Part shown: piece after piece, positions 25,737 to 34,188 of the stretch
Layout: each line of letters begins with the position of its first letter
How positions within the stretch are numbered: position 1 is the first letter of the stretch
Assembly: GCA_964248625.1 (NCBI GenBank)
Contig: CAXTZG010000021.1
Coordinates: 1 to 44,610, forward strand
Direction of reading: 5' to 3'
Length of the DNA: 44,610 nt
DNA from: Lichenicola sp964248625
GTDB taxonomy: Bacteria; Pseudomonadota; Alphaproteobacteria; Acetobacterales; Acetobacteraceae
The notes under the pieces: model-generated
Told to the model about the DNA's origin: nothing
The model's input: the letters and a program-made list of their open reading frames with translations, nothing else
Databases searched by the model: none
Program-made: the position numbers and the translations under genes

Positions 25737-25817
25737 GTCTTTGCCAACAACACCCCGCTGCCGATGCTCGATCCCGGCCGAGGCCGGACCAGGACCGGTT
25801 TAGCCGCATGCCGGGCA

Positions 25818-26449
25818 TCAATCGACGGCGCCCAGGCCCGCCACAACGATCGGTTTGTAGTGGGGATCAAAGAGCAGCTTGTCACCCCAGATCTTCTGCA
25901 GGTAGACCTTTTCCGCAACGATGAGCGATACGAGCACGCCCTTGCCAGTATCGATCGTGTTCAGTGCGCGCCCTCCTGCAGAGCCTGGGGGCGTCGAACG
26001 CGTGACAAGGCAACGAAGACACCTGGGGCGCGGTGCAGTTCGTAGCAGTTGATCCCCACCAACGCTTCATTTTGCAAGGTTTCGGCATTCGAGGCGAAGC
26101 CGATCCCGTTGCTGCCAAAACGGCGCCTGATGTCGCTGAGTGTGGCAACGCCGAAGGCGAGCCCGGGAACCGGAGAGGCGTTCGCCACCGACGCGACGTT
26201 CCAATCCTCCTCCAGGAAAACTATCTTACCGGTGTCCGGCGAAGCTGTAGCGGAAAGACTGACACTTTCGGAAAGTGGCCACTTTATTGCAACATTATTG
26301 CCGACTTGGAAGAAGTCCCGGGTTTTCGGCATGCGTTTCAGCGCTGGGATCAACAACTCACCGATCGTCAAGCCGTGCAGAGTCTGAGCTCTTGCAGGCA
26401 GGCACAGCGCGTGGAGGCTCAGTATCAGCAGGCATGGAAGGTAGCGCAC
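25818..26449 (-). pseudogene. Secreted protein of unknown function, broken by a single-base frameshift
   Basis: A GTG start at 26449 has GAGGA 7 nt upstream and begins a signal peptide (VRYLPCLLILSLHALCLPARAQ). The frame encodes a beta-rich domain (DFFQVGNNVAIKWPL, TGKIVFLEEDWNVASV, SDIRRRFGSNGIGFAS, GINCYELHRAPGVFVAL) but stops at 25961. A different frame continues the protein with good codon use (RALNTIDTGKGVLVSLIVAEKVYLQKI and FDPHYKPIVVAGLGAV) to TGA at 25818-25820. One extra base near 26009 (GCCCTT instead of GCCTT) would rejoin both parts as about 210 residues. It is either a decayed gene or a sequencing error. Its base composition is visibly less GC-rich than its neighbours, hinting at transfer. 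I do not recognise the family. Confidence 0.6.
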
Positions 26450-27021
26450 GCTGTTGTCCTCTGCAGCCAAGCAGCAGTGCGAGGCTAGATCATGCAGGCT
26501 ACCTGTTCGTCCGGCGTCGGCAAATTGGAAGACCGCCGTCAGGCTGCCGTTGGTCCAGCTGGTCAGCGGCACCCAGGTTGGGACCGGGCGCATCAGATGC
26601 GGGGCATGACGCAGCAGCAGCTGGCGTTCATGCACCGACCCTCGCACCAGCCGGAACCCGCCGGTCTCGAGGTAGCGCAGGCCGTCATGGATCAGGCGCG
26701 ACGATGCGGCGCTGGCACCGCTGCCGGCGCGCGACACGCCCACACCATGCTGTTCCCCGCCCCGGGGCTGCGCCAAGACGAGCTCGCGCCGGCACGGGAG
26801 GCCGCCGTCGCGCATGACGGGTCCGTCCGTTGTCGAGGCGATGATCAACGCCCGCGCCACGCCGATCCACGGCTTCGTCCGGCGGCACCGGGCAAGCGCA
26901 AGGAGCGTCCGGGAACGGTCTGCGCGCCGCGCGACCGGATGGGCTCGTTCGAGCACGGCGTGCCACCTGACCGTCGCCGCGGTGCCGCACCCGGGTTCCC
27001 GGACGGCAGCAGCGTCCGATG
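26450..27021. other. Gene-poor stretch, nothing recognised
   Basis: About 570 bases lie between the broken secreted-protein gene and the stop of the nickel permease gene. Several long frames are open on both strands, but all have Arg/Ala/Pro-rich shadow composition with no motifs or ribosome sites. It may contain decayed sequence; I found no repeat, tRNA or terminator. Confidence 0.4.
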
Positions 27022-28104
27022 TTATGGCGCCTGCTCAAGGCCTTGCCGGCGGCCCGGCATCCAGGCGAGCAGCGAGCCGATCCAGAGCAGCGCGCATCCA
27101 CCCACGATCAGGTAGCCGATGATCTCCCCGTGCGTGTCGAGCACGCTCGCCCAGCGCGGCACGGACGGGCCGGAGCCGGCGGCGAGCTCCAGCGCCTCCA
27201 GCGAACCGACGAGCACCGCGACCAGCACCGAGCCTGCGGTGATCGCCAGGTTGTAGCCGAGCTTGCGTGCCGGCTCCGCCAGCGCCCAGCCATAGGCCCC
27301 CAGCATCATCACCCCGTCCGCGGTATCGATCAGCGACATGCCGGCGGTGAACAGGGCAGGGAACACCATCACCGCCCACCCGGCCTGTCCATGCGTGACG
27401 CCGGCGGCGGCGAGGCCAAGCACGCCGATCTCGGTAGCGGTGTCGAAGCCCAGCCCGAACAGCAGCCCGAGCCAGAACATGCCGCGGCTCGTTCCCACCC
27501 GACGGAACAGCGGGCGCAGCAGCCGCGACAGGCCGCCTTGCGGCGAGGGCAGGACGGCGTCGGCGATCGTCTCGCCGCCGTGCTGCCGCCGACGCTGGCG
27601 AAGCAGGCACAGCAGCACGCGGCAGTTGGCGCCGCCGATCAGCAGCAGGAAGCCGGCCGACATCACGGCGCCGAGCGGCGCTCCCCAGCCTGCCAGCAGA
27701 CCGGCGTGGGCCCGGAACCACCCTTGCGCCAGCACGATCAGCAGGCCGGCCAGCACCACGACGATTGAATGGCCGAGCGAGAAGAACAACCCGACGGCGA
27801 TCGGGCGTTCGCCATCCTGCATCAGGCGTCGCGTGACGTTGTCGATGGCAGCAATGTGATCGGCATCCACCGCGTGGCGCAGGCCGAAGCCCCACGCGAT
27901 CAGCGCCGAGCCCAGCAACGCCGGCGATGCGCCGAAGGCCAGCAGCGCCCAGCCCCAGGCCAGCAGGTTGGCGCCGAGCAGCACTGCGAACATCGTGACG
28001 ATGCGCGGCGTCTGCGCGCCCCGCCCACCCGGCGCCGGCTGTGCGAACGATGCGCGGAACCGGTCCGGAAGGCTGGAGCGCGAAGACGGCCGCGGGTTGG
28101 GCAT
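27022..28104 (-). CDS. Nickel/cobalt permease, NiCoT (HoxN/NixA) family
   Basis: This 360-residue membrane protein has about eight helices and the NiCoT signature RHAVDADHI (His77, Asp80, Asp82, His83) in helix 2. The second family motif is LLFGLGFDTATEIGVLGLAA. The family imports Ni2+ (or Co2+) driven by the membrane potential. It is divergent from larC, with 81 bp between starts, which ties it to nickel-pincer cofactor synthesis. The first 30 residues are polar and extra relative to a minimal NiCoT protein, and a start at the internal Met38 is possible. Confidence 0.93.
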   Translation of the reverse strand: MPNPRPSSRSSLPDRFRASFAQPAPGGRGAQTPRIVTMFAVLLGANLLAWGWALLAFGASPALLGSALIAWGFGLRHAVDADHIAAIDNVTRRLMQDGERPIAVGLFFSLGHSIVVVLAGLLIVLAQGWFRAHAGLLAGWGAPLGAVMSAGFLLLIGGANCRVLLCLLRQRRRQHGGETIADAVLPSPQGGLSRLLRPLFRRVGTSRGMFWLGLLFGLGFDTATEIGVLGLAAAGVTHGQAGWAVMVFPALFTAGMSLIDTADGVMMLGAYGWALAEPARKLGYNLAITAGSVLVAVLVGSLEALELAAGSGPSVPRWASVLDTHGEIIGYLIVGGCALLWIGSLLAWMPGRRQGLEQAP

Positions 28105-28185
28105 GACGCGAACGTGGCCGACGGCGGCCGCGTCGACAAGGCGCGTCGCGTGGACAAGACCGGACGGCCTATCCATCATGCCGGC

Positions 28186-29479
28186 ATGATCCATCTGCAT
28201 CTGGACCCGCTTGGCGGTGTCGCCGGCGACATGCTCGCGGCAGCCCTGCTTTCGGCGTTCCCGCAACATGAGGGGGTCGTCGCCGAGGCGACGGCCAGGG
28301 CGGCCCCGGTTCGCTGCCGCATCCTGCCCCACGATGACGGCGTGCTGACCGGCGTGCGCTTCCGGGTCGATGGCCCGGATGGCCGACCGGCGGATGCCGT
28401 CCCGACGCCCCCGCCGGCGCACGCGCATGACCATGTCCATCATCACCCGCACGACCATGCGCACGATCACGATCATGACGCCCACGCGCATGGCCATCGC
28501 GCCTGGAGCGACATCCGGGCGCACCTGCAGTCCTGCGGCCTGGAGCCTGCGGTGTCGGCGCACGCCGTCGGCATCTTCGCGGTGCTCGCCGAGGCGGAAG
28601 GCCGGGTGCATGGCAGGCCGGCCGATTCGGTGACGTTCCACGAGGTGGGCGCTGCCGACTCCATCGCCGACATCGTCGCCGCCGCCGTGCTGATCGAGGC
28701 GATCGGTGCCGGCAGCTGGAGCATCTCGGCCCTCCCGCTCGGCGGGGGACGGATCCATACCGCGCACGGCGTCATGCCGGTGCCGGCACCAGCGACCGCG
28801 CTGCTGCTCGAAGGCTTCGAGGTGCAGGATGACGGCATCGCCGGCGAGCGCGTCACGCCGACAGGCGCTGCGATCCTGCGCTACCTCAGGCAGGCGGGCC
28901 TGCTCGGCGCGCGACCGGCCGGCAGGCTGACCGGCAGCGGCATCNNNNNNNNNNACCAGGCGGCTGCCCGGCACGAGCAACTGCCTGCGTGTGCTGAGCC
29001 TGGACACGGCCGGTGCCGCCGGTCCTGCGGCCGGCCATCGCGCACTGGGCGTGATCGCCTTCGAGGTGGACGACCAGTCGGGCGAGGATCTGGCCGCCGG
29101 CCTCGACCGCATCCGGTCGGTGGCGGGCGTGCACGACATCGTGCAGATGGCGGCGATCGGCAAGAAGGGACGCATGGCGGTGCATGTGCAGGTGCTGGCA
29201 GCCCCCGACGCGCTGCCGCTGGTGACGGCGGCCTGCTTCCGCGAGACCACCACCATCGGCCTGCGCACGCATCTGGTGGAGGGCCAGGCGCTGCGACGCA
29301 GCACCGCCCGCACCGTTGTCGACGGCATACCGGTGGATGTGAAGCTGGTGGAGCGTCCGGACGGGCGGACCGGCAAGGCGGAGGCCGACCATCTGATCGG
29401 CCTGGCCGGCCATGCCACCCGTCTGCGGTTGCGGCGGCAGGCGGAGGCGCTCGCAATCGAAACCGACGTCGCGCCATGA
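28186..29479 (+). CDS. larC: Nickel-pincer cofactor nickel insertase LarC (interrupted by an assembly gap)
   Basis: LarC inserts nickel into the pyridinium bis-thiocarboxylate nucleotide in a CTP-dependent reaction. The N-terminal LarC1 part has HLHLDPLGGVAGDM, a His-rich tract (about residues 79-104, a likely nickel store), HEVGAADSIADIVAAAVLIE and GERVTPTGAAILR. The LarC2 part resumes after ten N (28945-28954) with TRRLPGTSNCLRVL and continues through TTIGLRTHLVEGQALRR. Coding stops at TGA 29477-29479, overlapping larE as ATGA. Whole codons end at 28944 and begin at 28955, so the frames join only if the missing length is a multiple of three (9 nt would supply the Gly-Ala-Gly expected there). 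In Lactiplantibacillus plantarum the two halves are joined by programmed frameshifting. Confidence 0.93.
28945..28954. other. Assembly gap at the LarC1/LarC2 junction
   Basis: Ten N exactly between the two LarC halves. The count needed for continuous reading is 0 modulo 3, so ten cannot be literal if LarC is a simple fusion. Confidence 0.8.
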
Positions 29480-30366
29480 CAAACGCATCGCAGCGTGCCG
29501 AGGATCATGCCGGCCTTGCCCGGCTGCAGGTTCTGCTGGCCGGGCTGCCGGTGCTGCGGGTGGCGATCGCCGTCAGCGGCGGCATCGACAGCCTGACCCT
29601 GTCGGCGGCCGCGGCACCGGTCCTGGGCGACCGGCTGACACTGCATCACGCCACCTCGCCCGCGGTGCCGCAGGAGGCGACGCAGCGGACCCGCGACCTG
29701 GCGGCGGCACTCGGCCTGCAGCTCGCGCTGTTCGACGCGGGCGAGTTCGACGATGCCCGCTACCGCGCCAATCCGGTGAACCGCTGCTTCTACTGCAAGA
29801 GCAACCTGTACGGGGCCATCGCCACCCGTCTGCAGGGGTCCGGCACGCTGGTCCTGTCCGGCACCAACACCGACGACCTCGGCGACTACCGGCCCGGGCT
29901 GCAGGCGGCGGAAGCGCATGGCGTGCGTCATCCGTTCGTGGAAGCCGGGATCTCGAAGGCGGCCCTGCGCCGGATCGCGCCGCTGGTGGGGATCGGCTTC
30001 CTGGCCGACCTGCCCTCCGCGCCGTGCCTGTCGAGCCGCATCGAGACCGGGCTGTTCATCGAGCCGGCCGTGCTCGCATTGGTGCATGCGGTGGAGCGCC
30101 TGGTGGCCGCGGCGCTCGGCGACGACCCGGACGGGCCGCGCACCATCCGCTGCCGGGTGCGCAGCGCCGGGCTGGTGATCGAACTCGACCCGCGCTCGCT
30201 GCAGGCCGTGGCGCAGGGCGGATGCGAGGCAGCGCTTCGCCAGGCGGTGGCGCGGCTGGCCGTCGATGCCGGCGAGCTCCCTCGCACGCTCCGCTTCGTT
30301 CCCTACCGTGCCGGCAGCGCCTTCCTGCAGCCGGCCTCGGATGCGCCCCGCGCGGCGCCGCCATGA
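29476..30366 (+). CDS. larE: Nickel-pincer cofactor sulfur-transfer protein LarE
   Basis: This 296-residue ATP pyrophosphatase-type enzyme adenylates the pyridinium dicarboxylate mononucleotide and puts sulfur on it. The PP-loop is SGGIDS (34-39), with GTNTDDLGDYRPGLQAA (129-145) and the LarE motif DLPSAPCLSSRI (178-189). It has three cysteines at the key places, C104 and C107 (NRCFYCK) and C184. Enzymes with this trio (Thermotoga maritima type) hold a [4Fe-4S] cluster, in contrast to the single-Cys sacrificial enzyme of Lactiplantibacillus. It overlaps larC and larB by ATGA at both ends, showing tight coupling. Confidence 0.94.
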   Translation: MTNASQRAEDHAGLARLQVLLAGLPVLRVAIAVSGGIDSLTLSAAAAPVLGDRLTLHHATSPAVPQEATQRTRDLAAALGLQLALFDAGEFDDARYRANPVNRCFYCKSNLYGAIATRLQGSGTLVLSGTNTDDLGDYRPGLQAAEAHGVRHPFVEAGISKAALRRIAPLVGIGFLADLPSAPCLSSRIETGLFIEPAVLALVHAVERLVAAALGDDPDGPRTIRCRVRSAGLVIELDPRSLQAVAQGGCEAALRQAVARLAVDAGELPRTLRFVPYRAGSAFLQPASDAPRAAPP

Positions 30367-31028
30367 CCGATTTCGAGCTCGATGCAGAGCGCGTCAACCG
30401 GATCGGCTTCGGCGAGGCGGTGTATTGCGCCGGCAAGTCGCCTGGCCAGATCAGCGACATCCTGCGCTCGGTGCCGGGCAGGCCCCTCCTGCTCACCCGG
30501 CTCGATGCCACCCGGTTTGCCGCCCTGCCGGAGGATGTCGCAGCCCTGCTGGATTACGACCCGATGTCGCAGACGGCCTGGCAGGGCGCCCCGGCGCCGC
30601 TGCGTTCCGGGGCTCAGGTGGCGGTCGTGACGGCCGGCACCTCCGACCTGCCGGTCGCCCGGGAGGTCGTCCGCACGCTTCGGTTCTCCGGCCGGCAGGC
30701 GACCGAGATCGCCGATGTCGGCGTCGCCGGCCTGTGGCGCCTGCTGCGACGCGTGGAGGAATTGCGCGCACATCCCGTCGTCGTGGTGGTGGCGGGCATG
30801 GATGCGGCGCTGCCCTCGGTCGTGGCCGGCCTGCTGCCCGGCGTGATCATCGGCGTGCCGACCTCGGTCGGATACGGCGTCGCGGCAGGCGGTCGGGCCG
30901 GACTCGATGCGATGCTGGCCTCGTGCGCGCCCGGCCTCAGCGTGGTGAACATCGACAACGGCTATGGCGCCGCCTGCGCTGCCCTGCGGGTGCTGGGCGC
31001 GATGGCGCCTGACCCAGCGAAAGGATAA
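30363..31028 (+). CDS. larB: Nickel-pincer cofactor carboxylase LarB
   Basis: This 221-residue protein has a C-terminal PurE-like domain (VAVVTAGTSDLPVAREVVRTLRF, VVVVAGMDAALPSVVAGLLPG, VGTPTSVGYG-like VGYGVAAGG). LarB carboxylates nicotinic acid adenine dinucleotide and hydrolyses the product to the dicarboxylated mononucleotide, the first step of cofactor synthesis. The ATG at 30363 overlaps the larE stop. The next gene begins 5 nt after its stop. The order larC-larE-larB places the pathway genes together without larA. Confidence 0.94.
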   Translation: MTDFELDAERVNRIGFGEAVYCAGKSPGQISDILRSVPGRPLLLTRLDATRFAALPEDVAALLDYDPMSQTAWQGAPAPLRSGAQVAVVTAGTSDLPVAREVVRTLRFSGRQATEIADVGVAGLWRLLRRVEELRAHPVVVVVAGMDAALPSVVAGLLPGVIIGVPTSVGYGVAAGGRAGLDAMLASCAPGLSVVNIDNGYGAACAALRVLGAMAPDPAKG

Positions 31029-31033
31029 CGATC

Positions 31034-32107
31034 ATGGATCGTCGTAACTTCATCAAGACGGTGGTCGCCGGCGTCGGCGTCGTCGCTGCCGCCGACGCTT
31101 CGCCGGCCATGGCGCAGTCGCTGCCGCCAGCCGTTCCGGACAACGTCGTGCCGCGACCCGGCAGCGTGACGGCGACGATCCCGCAGCATCCCGACATGAA
31201 GTACCGGGCGCTGGGCCGGACCGGCGAGGCGGTGTCGCTGGTGGGCATGGGCGGCTACCACCTGGCCAAGCCGGGCGGGATGACCAACGACGAGGCGATC
31301 CGCGTGGTGCATGCCGGCCTCGATGCCGGCATCAACTTCTGCGACAACTGCTGGGACTATAACGGCGGCGAAAGCGAGGTCCGTCTCGGCCGCGCGCTGT
31401 CGCAGGAAGGCTACCGGCGCCGCGTGTTCCTGATGACCAAGATCGACGGCCGCACCGCGAAGGCGGCGATGGGCCAGATCGAGACCTCGCTGACCCGCCT
31501 GCAGACCGACCATCTCGACCTGCTGCAGTTCCACGAGATCATCCGGGCCGACGATCCAGGCCGCGTGTTCGCGCAGGGCGGCGCGCTTGAAGCCGTCATG
31601 AAGGCGCGCGAGCAGGGCAAGCTCCGCTATATCGGCTTCACCGGCCACAAGAGCCCGGTGATCCATGCCAGCATGTTCGAGACCGCCGACCGGCACGGCT
31701 TCCACTTCGACACCGTGCAGATGCCCCTCAACATCATGGACGCGCATTACGACAGCTTCGAGAAGATGGTGGTGCCGATGGCGGTGGCTCGCGGCACCGG
31801 CATCATCGGCATGAAGGCGTTCGGCGATCCGTTCATCCTGCACTCTCGGGTGATGCCGCCGATGCAGATGCTGCAATATCCGATGAGCCTGCCGATCAGC
31901 ACCCAGATGACCGGCATCGACAGCATGGACATCCTGCACCAGGCGCTGGAGGCGGTGCGGACCTTCACGCCGTCCACGCCGGAGTTCCGGACCGCACTCC
32001 TGGCCCGCAGCGCGCAGATCGCCATGACCGGGCAGACCGAGCGCTACAAGACCAGCGAGCATTTCGACGGCACCAACCACAATCCGCAGTGGCTGACGCA
32101 GGCCTGA
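31034..32107 (+). CDS. Tat-exported aldo/keto reductase in the lar operon
   Basis: This 357-residue protein begins with a twin-arginine signal (MDRRNFIKTVVAGVGVVAAA, cleavage near AMA-Q at 27-28). The rest is an aldo/keto reductase barrel with the catalytic residues Asp104, Tyr109, Lys136 and His167. A Tat signal implies folding, possibly with cofactor, before export to the periplasm, where NADPH is not available. The physiological donor is therefore unclear. AAGGA stands 8 nt before the ATG and overlaps the end of larB, so it is in the lar operon. It is more distantly related to the aldo/keto reductase at 24585-25643. The C-terminal half departs from the usual cofactor-binding pattern. Confidence 0.88.
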   Translation: MDRRNFIKTVVAGVGVVAAADASPAMAQSLPPAVPDNVVPRPGSVTATIPQHPDMKYRALGRTGEAVSLVGMGGYHLAKPGGMTNDEAIRVVHAGLDAGINFCDNCWDYNGGESEVRLGRALSQEGYRRRVFLMTKIDGRTAKAAMGQIETSLTRLQTDHLDLLQFHEIIRADDPGRVFAQGGALEAVMKAREQGKLRYIGFTGHKSPVIHASMFETADRHGFHFDTVQMPLNIMDAHYDSFEKMVVPMAVARGTGIIGMKAFGDPFILHSRVMPPMQMLQYPMSLPISTQMTGIDSMDILHQALEAVRTFTPSTPEFRTALLARSAQIAMTGQTERYKTSEHFDGTNHNPQWLTQA

Positions 32108-32130
32108 TCCTCGGCCGGCATGCAGAACGG

Positions 32131-32643
32131 ATGAGGCGCGCCGCCGCCGGCGGCCTGCGGCTGCTGGTCGTCGGCAGCGCCGGGGCGGCGGCCGCTCCGG
32201 ACGCAGCGCCGCAACTCGGCTACTGGGACAACTGGACCGACGCCGCCGGCGTCAGCCATCTGACGCGCTGCGCGCTGCGGCACTTCTTGCTTGAGGCCGT
32301 TTCCCGGCAGGCGGCACCGGAATGGCGTGACCGGCAGGCGACGCCCGCGCGGGCGGTGGTGATCCATGTCGAGCCGCCGGGCTGGGTCGGCGGATGGCAC
32401 GAGAACCCGACGGTGCAGTGGATCACCCCCCTAGCGGGTGCATGGTTCCTGCAGGCGACGGACGGCAGCAGCATCACGGCAAAGCCGGGCGACATCGTGA
32501 TCGGCGAGGACCAGGGCGCGAAGCCGGACGGCGCCGGGCATGCCGGCCACCTGTCGCGCAATGACGGGCCGGTGGCGGTTTCGCTGCTCATCGTGCAGAT
32601 GGCGGGTCTGCCATCGGCCAAACGGCCCTGCCGGTTCCAATAG
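32131..32643 (+). CDS. Secreted cupin-fold protein
   Basis: With the ATG at 32131 the protein has 170 residues and a Sec-like signal (MRRAAAGGLRLLVVGSAGAAAA). A frame open 42 bases further upstream would overlap the preceding gene and hide the signal. The mature part fits a small cupin barrel: VVIHVEPPGWVGGWHENPTVQWITPLAGAWFLQATDGS and KPGDIVIGEDQG. HENPTVQW supplies a histidine and possible metal ligands. It starts 23 nt after the Tat-exported reductase and may act with it in the periplasm. The fold is moderately sure; the function is unknown. Confidence 0.7.
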   Translation: MRRAAAGGLRLLVVGSAGAAAAPDAAPQLGYWDNWTDAAGVSHLTRCALRHFLLEAVSRQAAPEWRDRQATPARAVVIHVEPPGWVGGWHENPTVQWITPLAGAWFLQATDGSSITAKPGDIVIGEDQGAKPDGAGHAGHLSRNDGPVAVSLLIVQMAGLPSAKRPCRFQ

Positions 32644-32675
32644 GGGCTCGGCAGGACGCCGGCCCGATCCGCAGA

Positions 32676-33050
32676 TCAGGCTGGACGCATCCGGATGCGG
32701 CTACTCGGCCGGCGCCGCATCGCGTTCGTGACCTGCGCCGGCGGATGGGTCGCCTCGATGGCGGTGAAGGTCTCGATGAACCGGTAGCTGTGCTCGGCAT
32801 CCTTCGGCACCACCCACGAGCTGCCGGGCTCGAGCTTGACCATCTGTCCTTCCAGGGTCAGCTCGGCGCGGCCGCTGATCACATAGCCCACGGTCTCATA
32901 GGCGCGGCGGACCGGATGCGGGGGCGTGTCGGGGGTCTCGTTCTCCCACAGCCGCATCGACAGGCTGCGGCCGCTGGCGAGGTAGCGCTGCCCCTGCGGC
33001 CCCTTCGGAGCCTGCCCGCTCTCGACTTTCGTGACACTGGTGTCCGCCAT
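32676..33050 (-). CDS. Cupin-domain protein
   Basis: This 124-residue cytoplasmic protein has one cupin motif pair: HPVRRAYETVGYVISGRAELTLEGQMVKLEPGSSWVVPKDAEHSY. Here the usual first-motif histidines are replaced (YETVGYVISG) while H-S-Y remains in motif 2. Such proteins sense or modify small molecules; no substrate can be given. It is convergent with the secreted cupin gene (32 nt apart). The ATG at 33050 is chosen because the longer frame upstream is Arg-rich shadow sequence. Confidence 0.82.
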   Translation of the reverse strand: MADTSVTKVESGQAPKGPQGQRYLASGRSLSMRLWENETPDTPPHPVRRAYETVGYVISGRAELTLEGQMVKLEPGSSWVVPKDAEHSYRFIETFTAIEATHPPAQVTNAMRRRPSSRIRMRPA

Positions 33051-33204
33051 GATCAGCTCGCTTTCGATATCGCCTGGTTGCCGTCGTCGTCCGGCAGCTG
33101 TCACGCCTGGAACGGCCGAGAGTTCATGCGTCGCGTGCGATCGGGCCCGCCGACTGCGCCTGCCGGCACCGCGCCGATCCCCGCATCGCCGGTCGGACGT
33201 CAGG

Positions 33205-33447
33205 CTAGTCCGCGTCCGGCACCCGCCCGACCTGGCCCAGGAACTCCGGCTCGGCGAACTCCTCGGCGGAATCGTCGTGCGACACGCGGACGATCTGCGC
33301 GCCGAGAATGCTGCCGGCGGCCAGGGCGCGTTCGGCACGCAGCAGCCCCGCTTCCGCCGTCCTGCAGGCGATCGGCGGACCGGCCTTCAGGCCGCCGCGC
33401 GCCCCGCTGACATAAGGCTGATAGATGATCTGCGTCGTTGTCGGCAC
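33205..33447 (-). CDS. Small protein of unknown function
   Basis: This protein has 80 residues from a GTG at 33447 (VPTTTQIIYQPYVSGARG), with GAGGGA about 7 nt upstream. An ATG at 33465 in the same frame is possible but has a poor ribosome site. The sequence (CRTAEAGLLRAERALAAGSILGAQIVRVSHDDSAEEFAEPEFLGQVG) has natural composition and no membrane helix. The look is of a small cytoplasmic domain with a helix bearing an Ala/Arg-rich face. I do not recognise the family. It lies between the XRE regulator and the cupin on the same strand. Confidence 0.6.
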   Translation of the reverse strand: MPTTTQIIYQPYVSGARGGLKAGPPIACRTAEAGLLRAERALAAGSILGAQIVRVSHDDSAEEFAEPEFLGQVGRVPDAD

Positions 33448-33567
33448 GCTGCGTCCCTCAAGCATCTGGTTGACAGGCAGGCGGCGGGCGCCGCTCGCGA
33501 CGAGCCGCCGGCAGGCCTGCATGGTTCGGCCACGCGCCAGCTACGCGCCACCGTGGGCAAGGTTTGG

Positions 33568-33984
33568 CTATCCGACCGCCGGGCTCCTGCGCGGCGCCAG
33601 CTGCAGCGGCTTCCTTTCCATATCCTCCGGCTCGGGGGCCATCTTAAGCAGAACCCGCAGGATCGCCGCGCGCGAGGAGATGTCGAGCCTGCGATAGGCA
33701 TGCAGCAGCGTGTGCTCGTCGACCGCGAGCAGACCCAGCTCGCCCTGGTCATCGTGCAGATACTCTTCCGGAACCGGCGCATCCGGATCGAGGCCGATGA
33801 GATAGGCGACCGAGGTTTCCAGAACCTCCGCCAGCTTGGCCAGACGCTTGCCTCGCGGCAGCGGTGCGCGATCCTCTGTCAGCCTGACCAGCAGCTCGGC
33901 CGGCATGCCGGCGGCGCGCGCGGCAGCGTCCGGTGACATCTCGAGACGATCAAGCCGTCCCTGCAGGCGCGCCGCGATGCTCAA
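33568..33984 (-). CDS. XRE-family transcriptional regulator
   Basis: This 138-residue protein has an N-terminal Cro/cI-type helix-turn-helix (about residues 5-65: SIAARLQGRLDRLEMSPDAAARAAGMPAELLVRLTEDRAPLPRGKRLAKLAEVLETSVAYLIGL). A short C-terminal dimerisation-like part follows. It may control the small protein and cupin genes downstream on the same strand, or the divergent DUF885 peptidase. No operator was found. Confidence 0.85.
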   Translation of the reverse strand: MSIAARLQGRLDRLEMSPDAAARAAGMPAELLVRLTEDRAPLPRGKRLAKLAEVLETSVAYLIGLDPDAPVPEEYLHDDQGELGLLAVDEHTLLHAYRRLDISSRAAILRVLLKMAPEPEDMERKPLQLAPRRSPAVG

Positions 33985-34188
33985 CGATCACCATCCTCGG
34001 GGGAGAATGCCGCACAGCTCGTCATCGACGGGCCTGTCGGCCTTCGCAGGCGCCGTGCGGCCCTGCCGCCGACTGATGCGCGGAGACGGGCCGATTTGCA
34101 ACCTGGCGATATCGCCATCCGCCGCCACCGGGTATCGGGATCGTTCAAGCCTGCCTGCCCCTCCATCCGAGCGAAAGTCGCCCGCCTC

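Noticed and set aside
25723..25800. Plus-strand reading after the gap (GDRVFANNTPLPMLDPG) as a gene fragment
   Set aside because: It looks protein-like for about 17 residues, but it cannot be linked across the gap and soon runs opposite the secreted-protein gene.
26492..27115. Open frames on both strands that might be a transposase or other gene
   Set aside because: The Arg/Ala/Pro-rich translations have no DDE or other transposase motif, no terminal inverted repeats and no target duplication.
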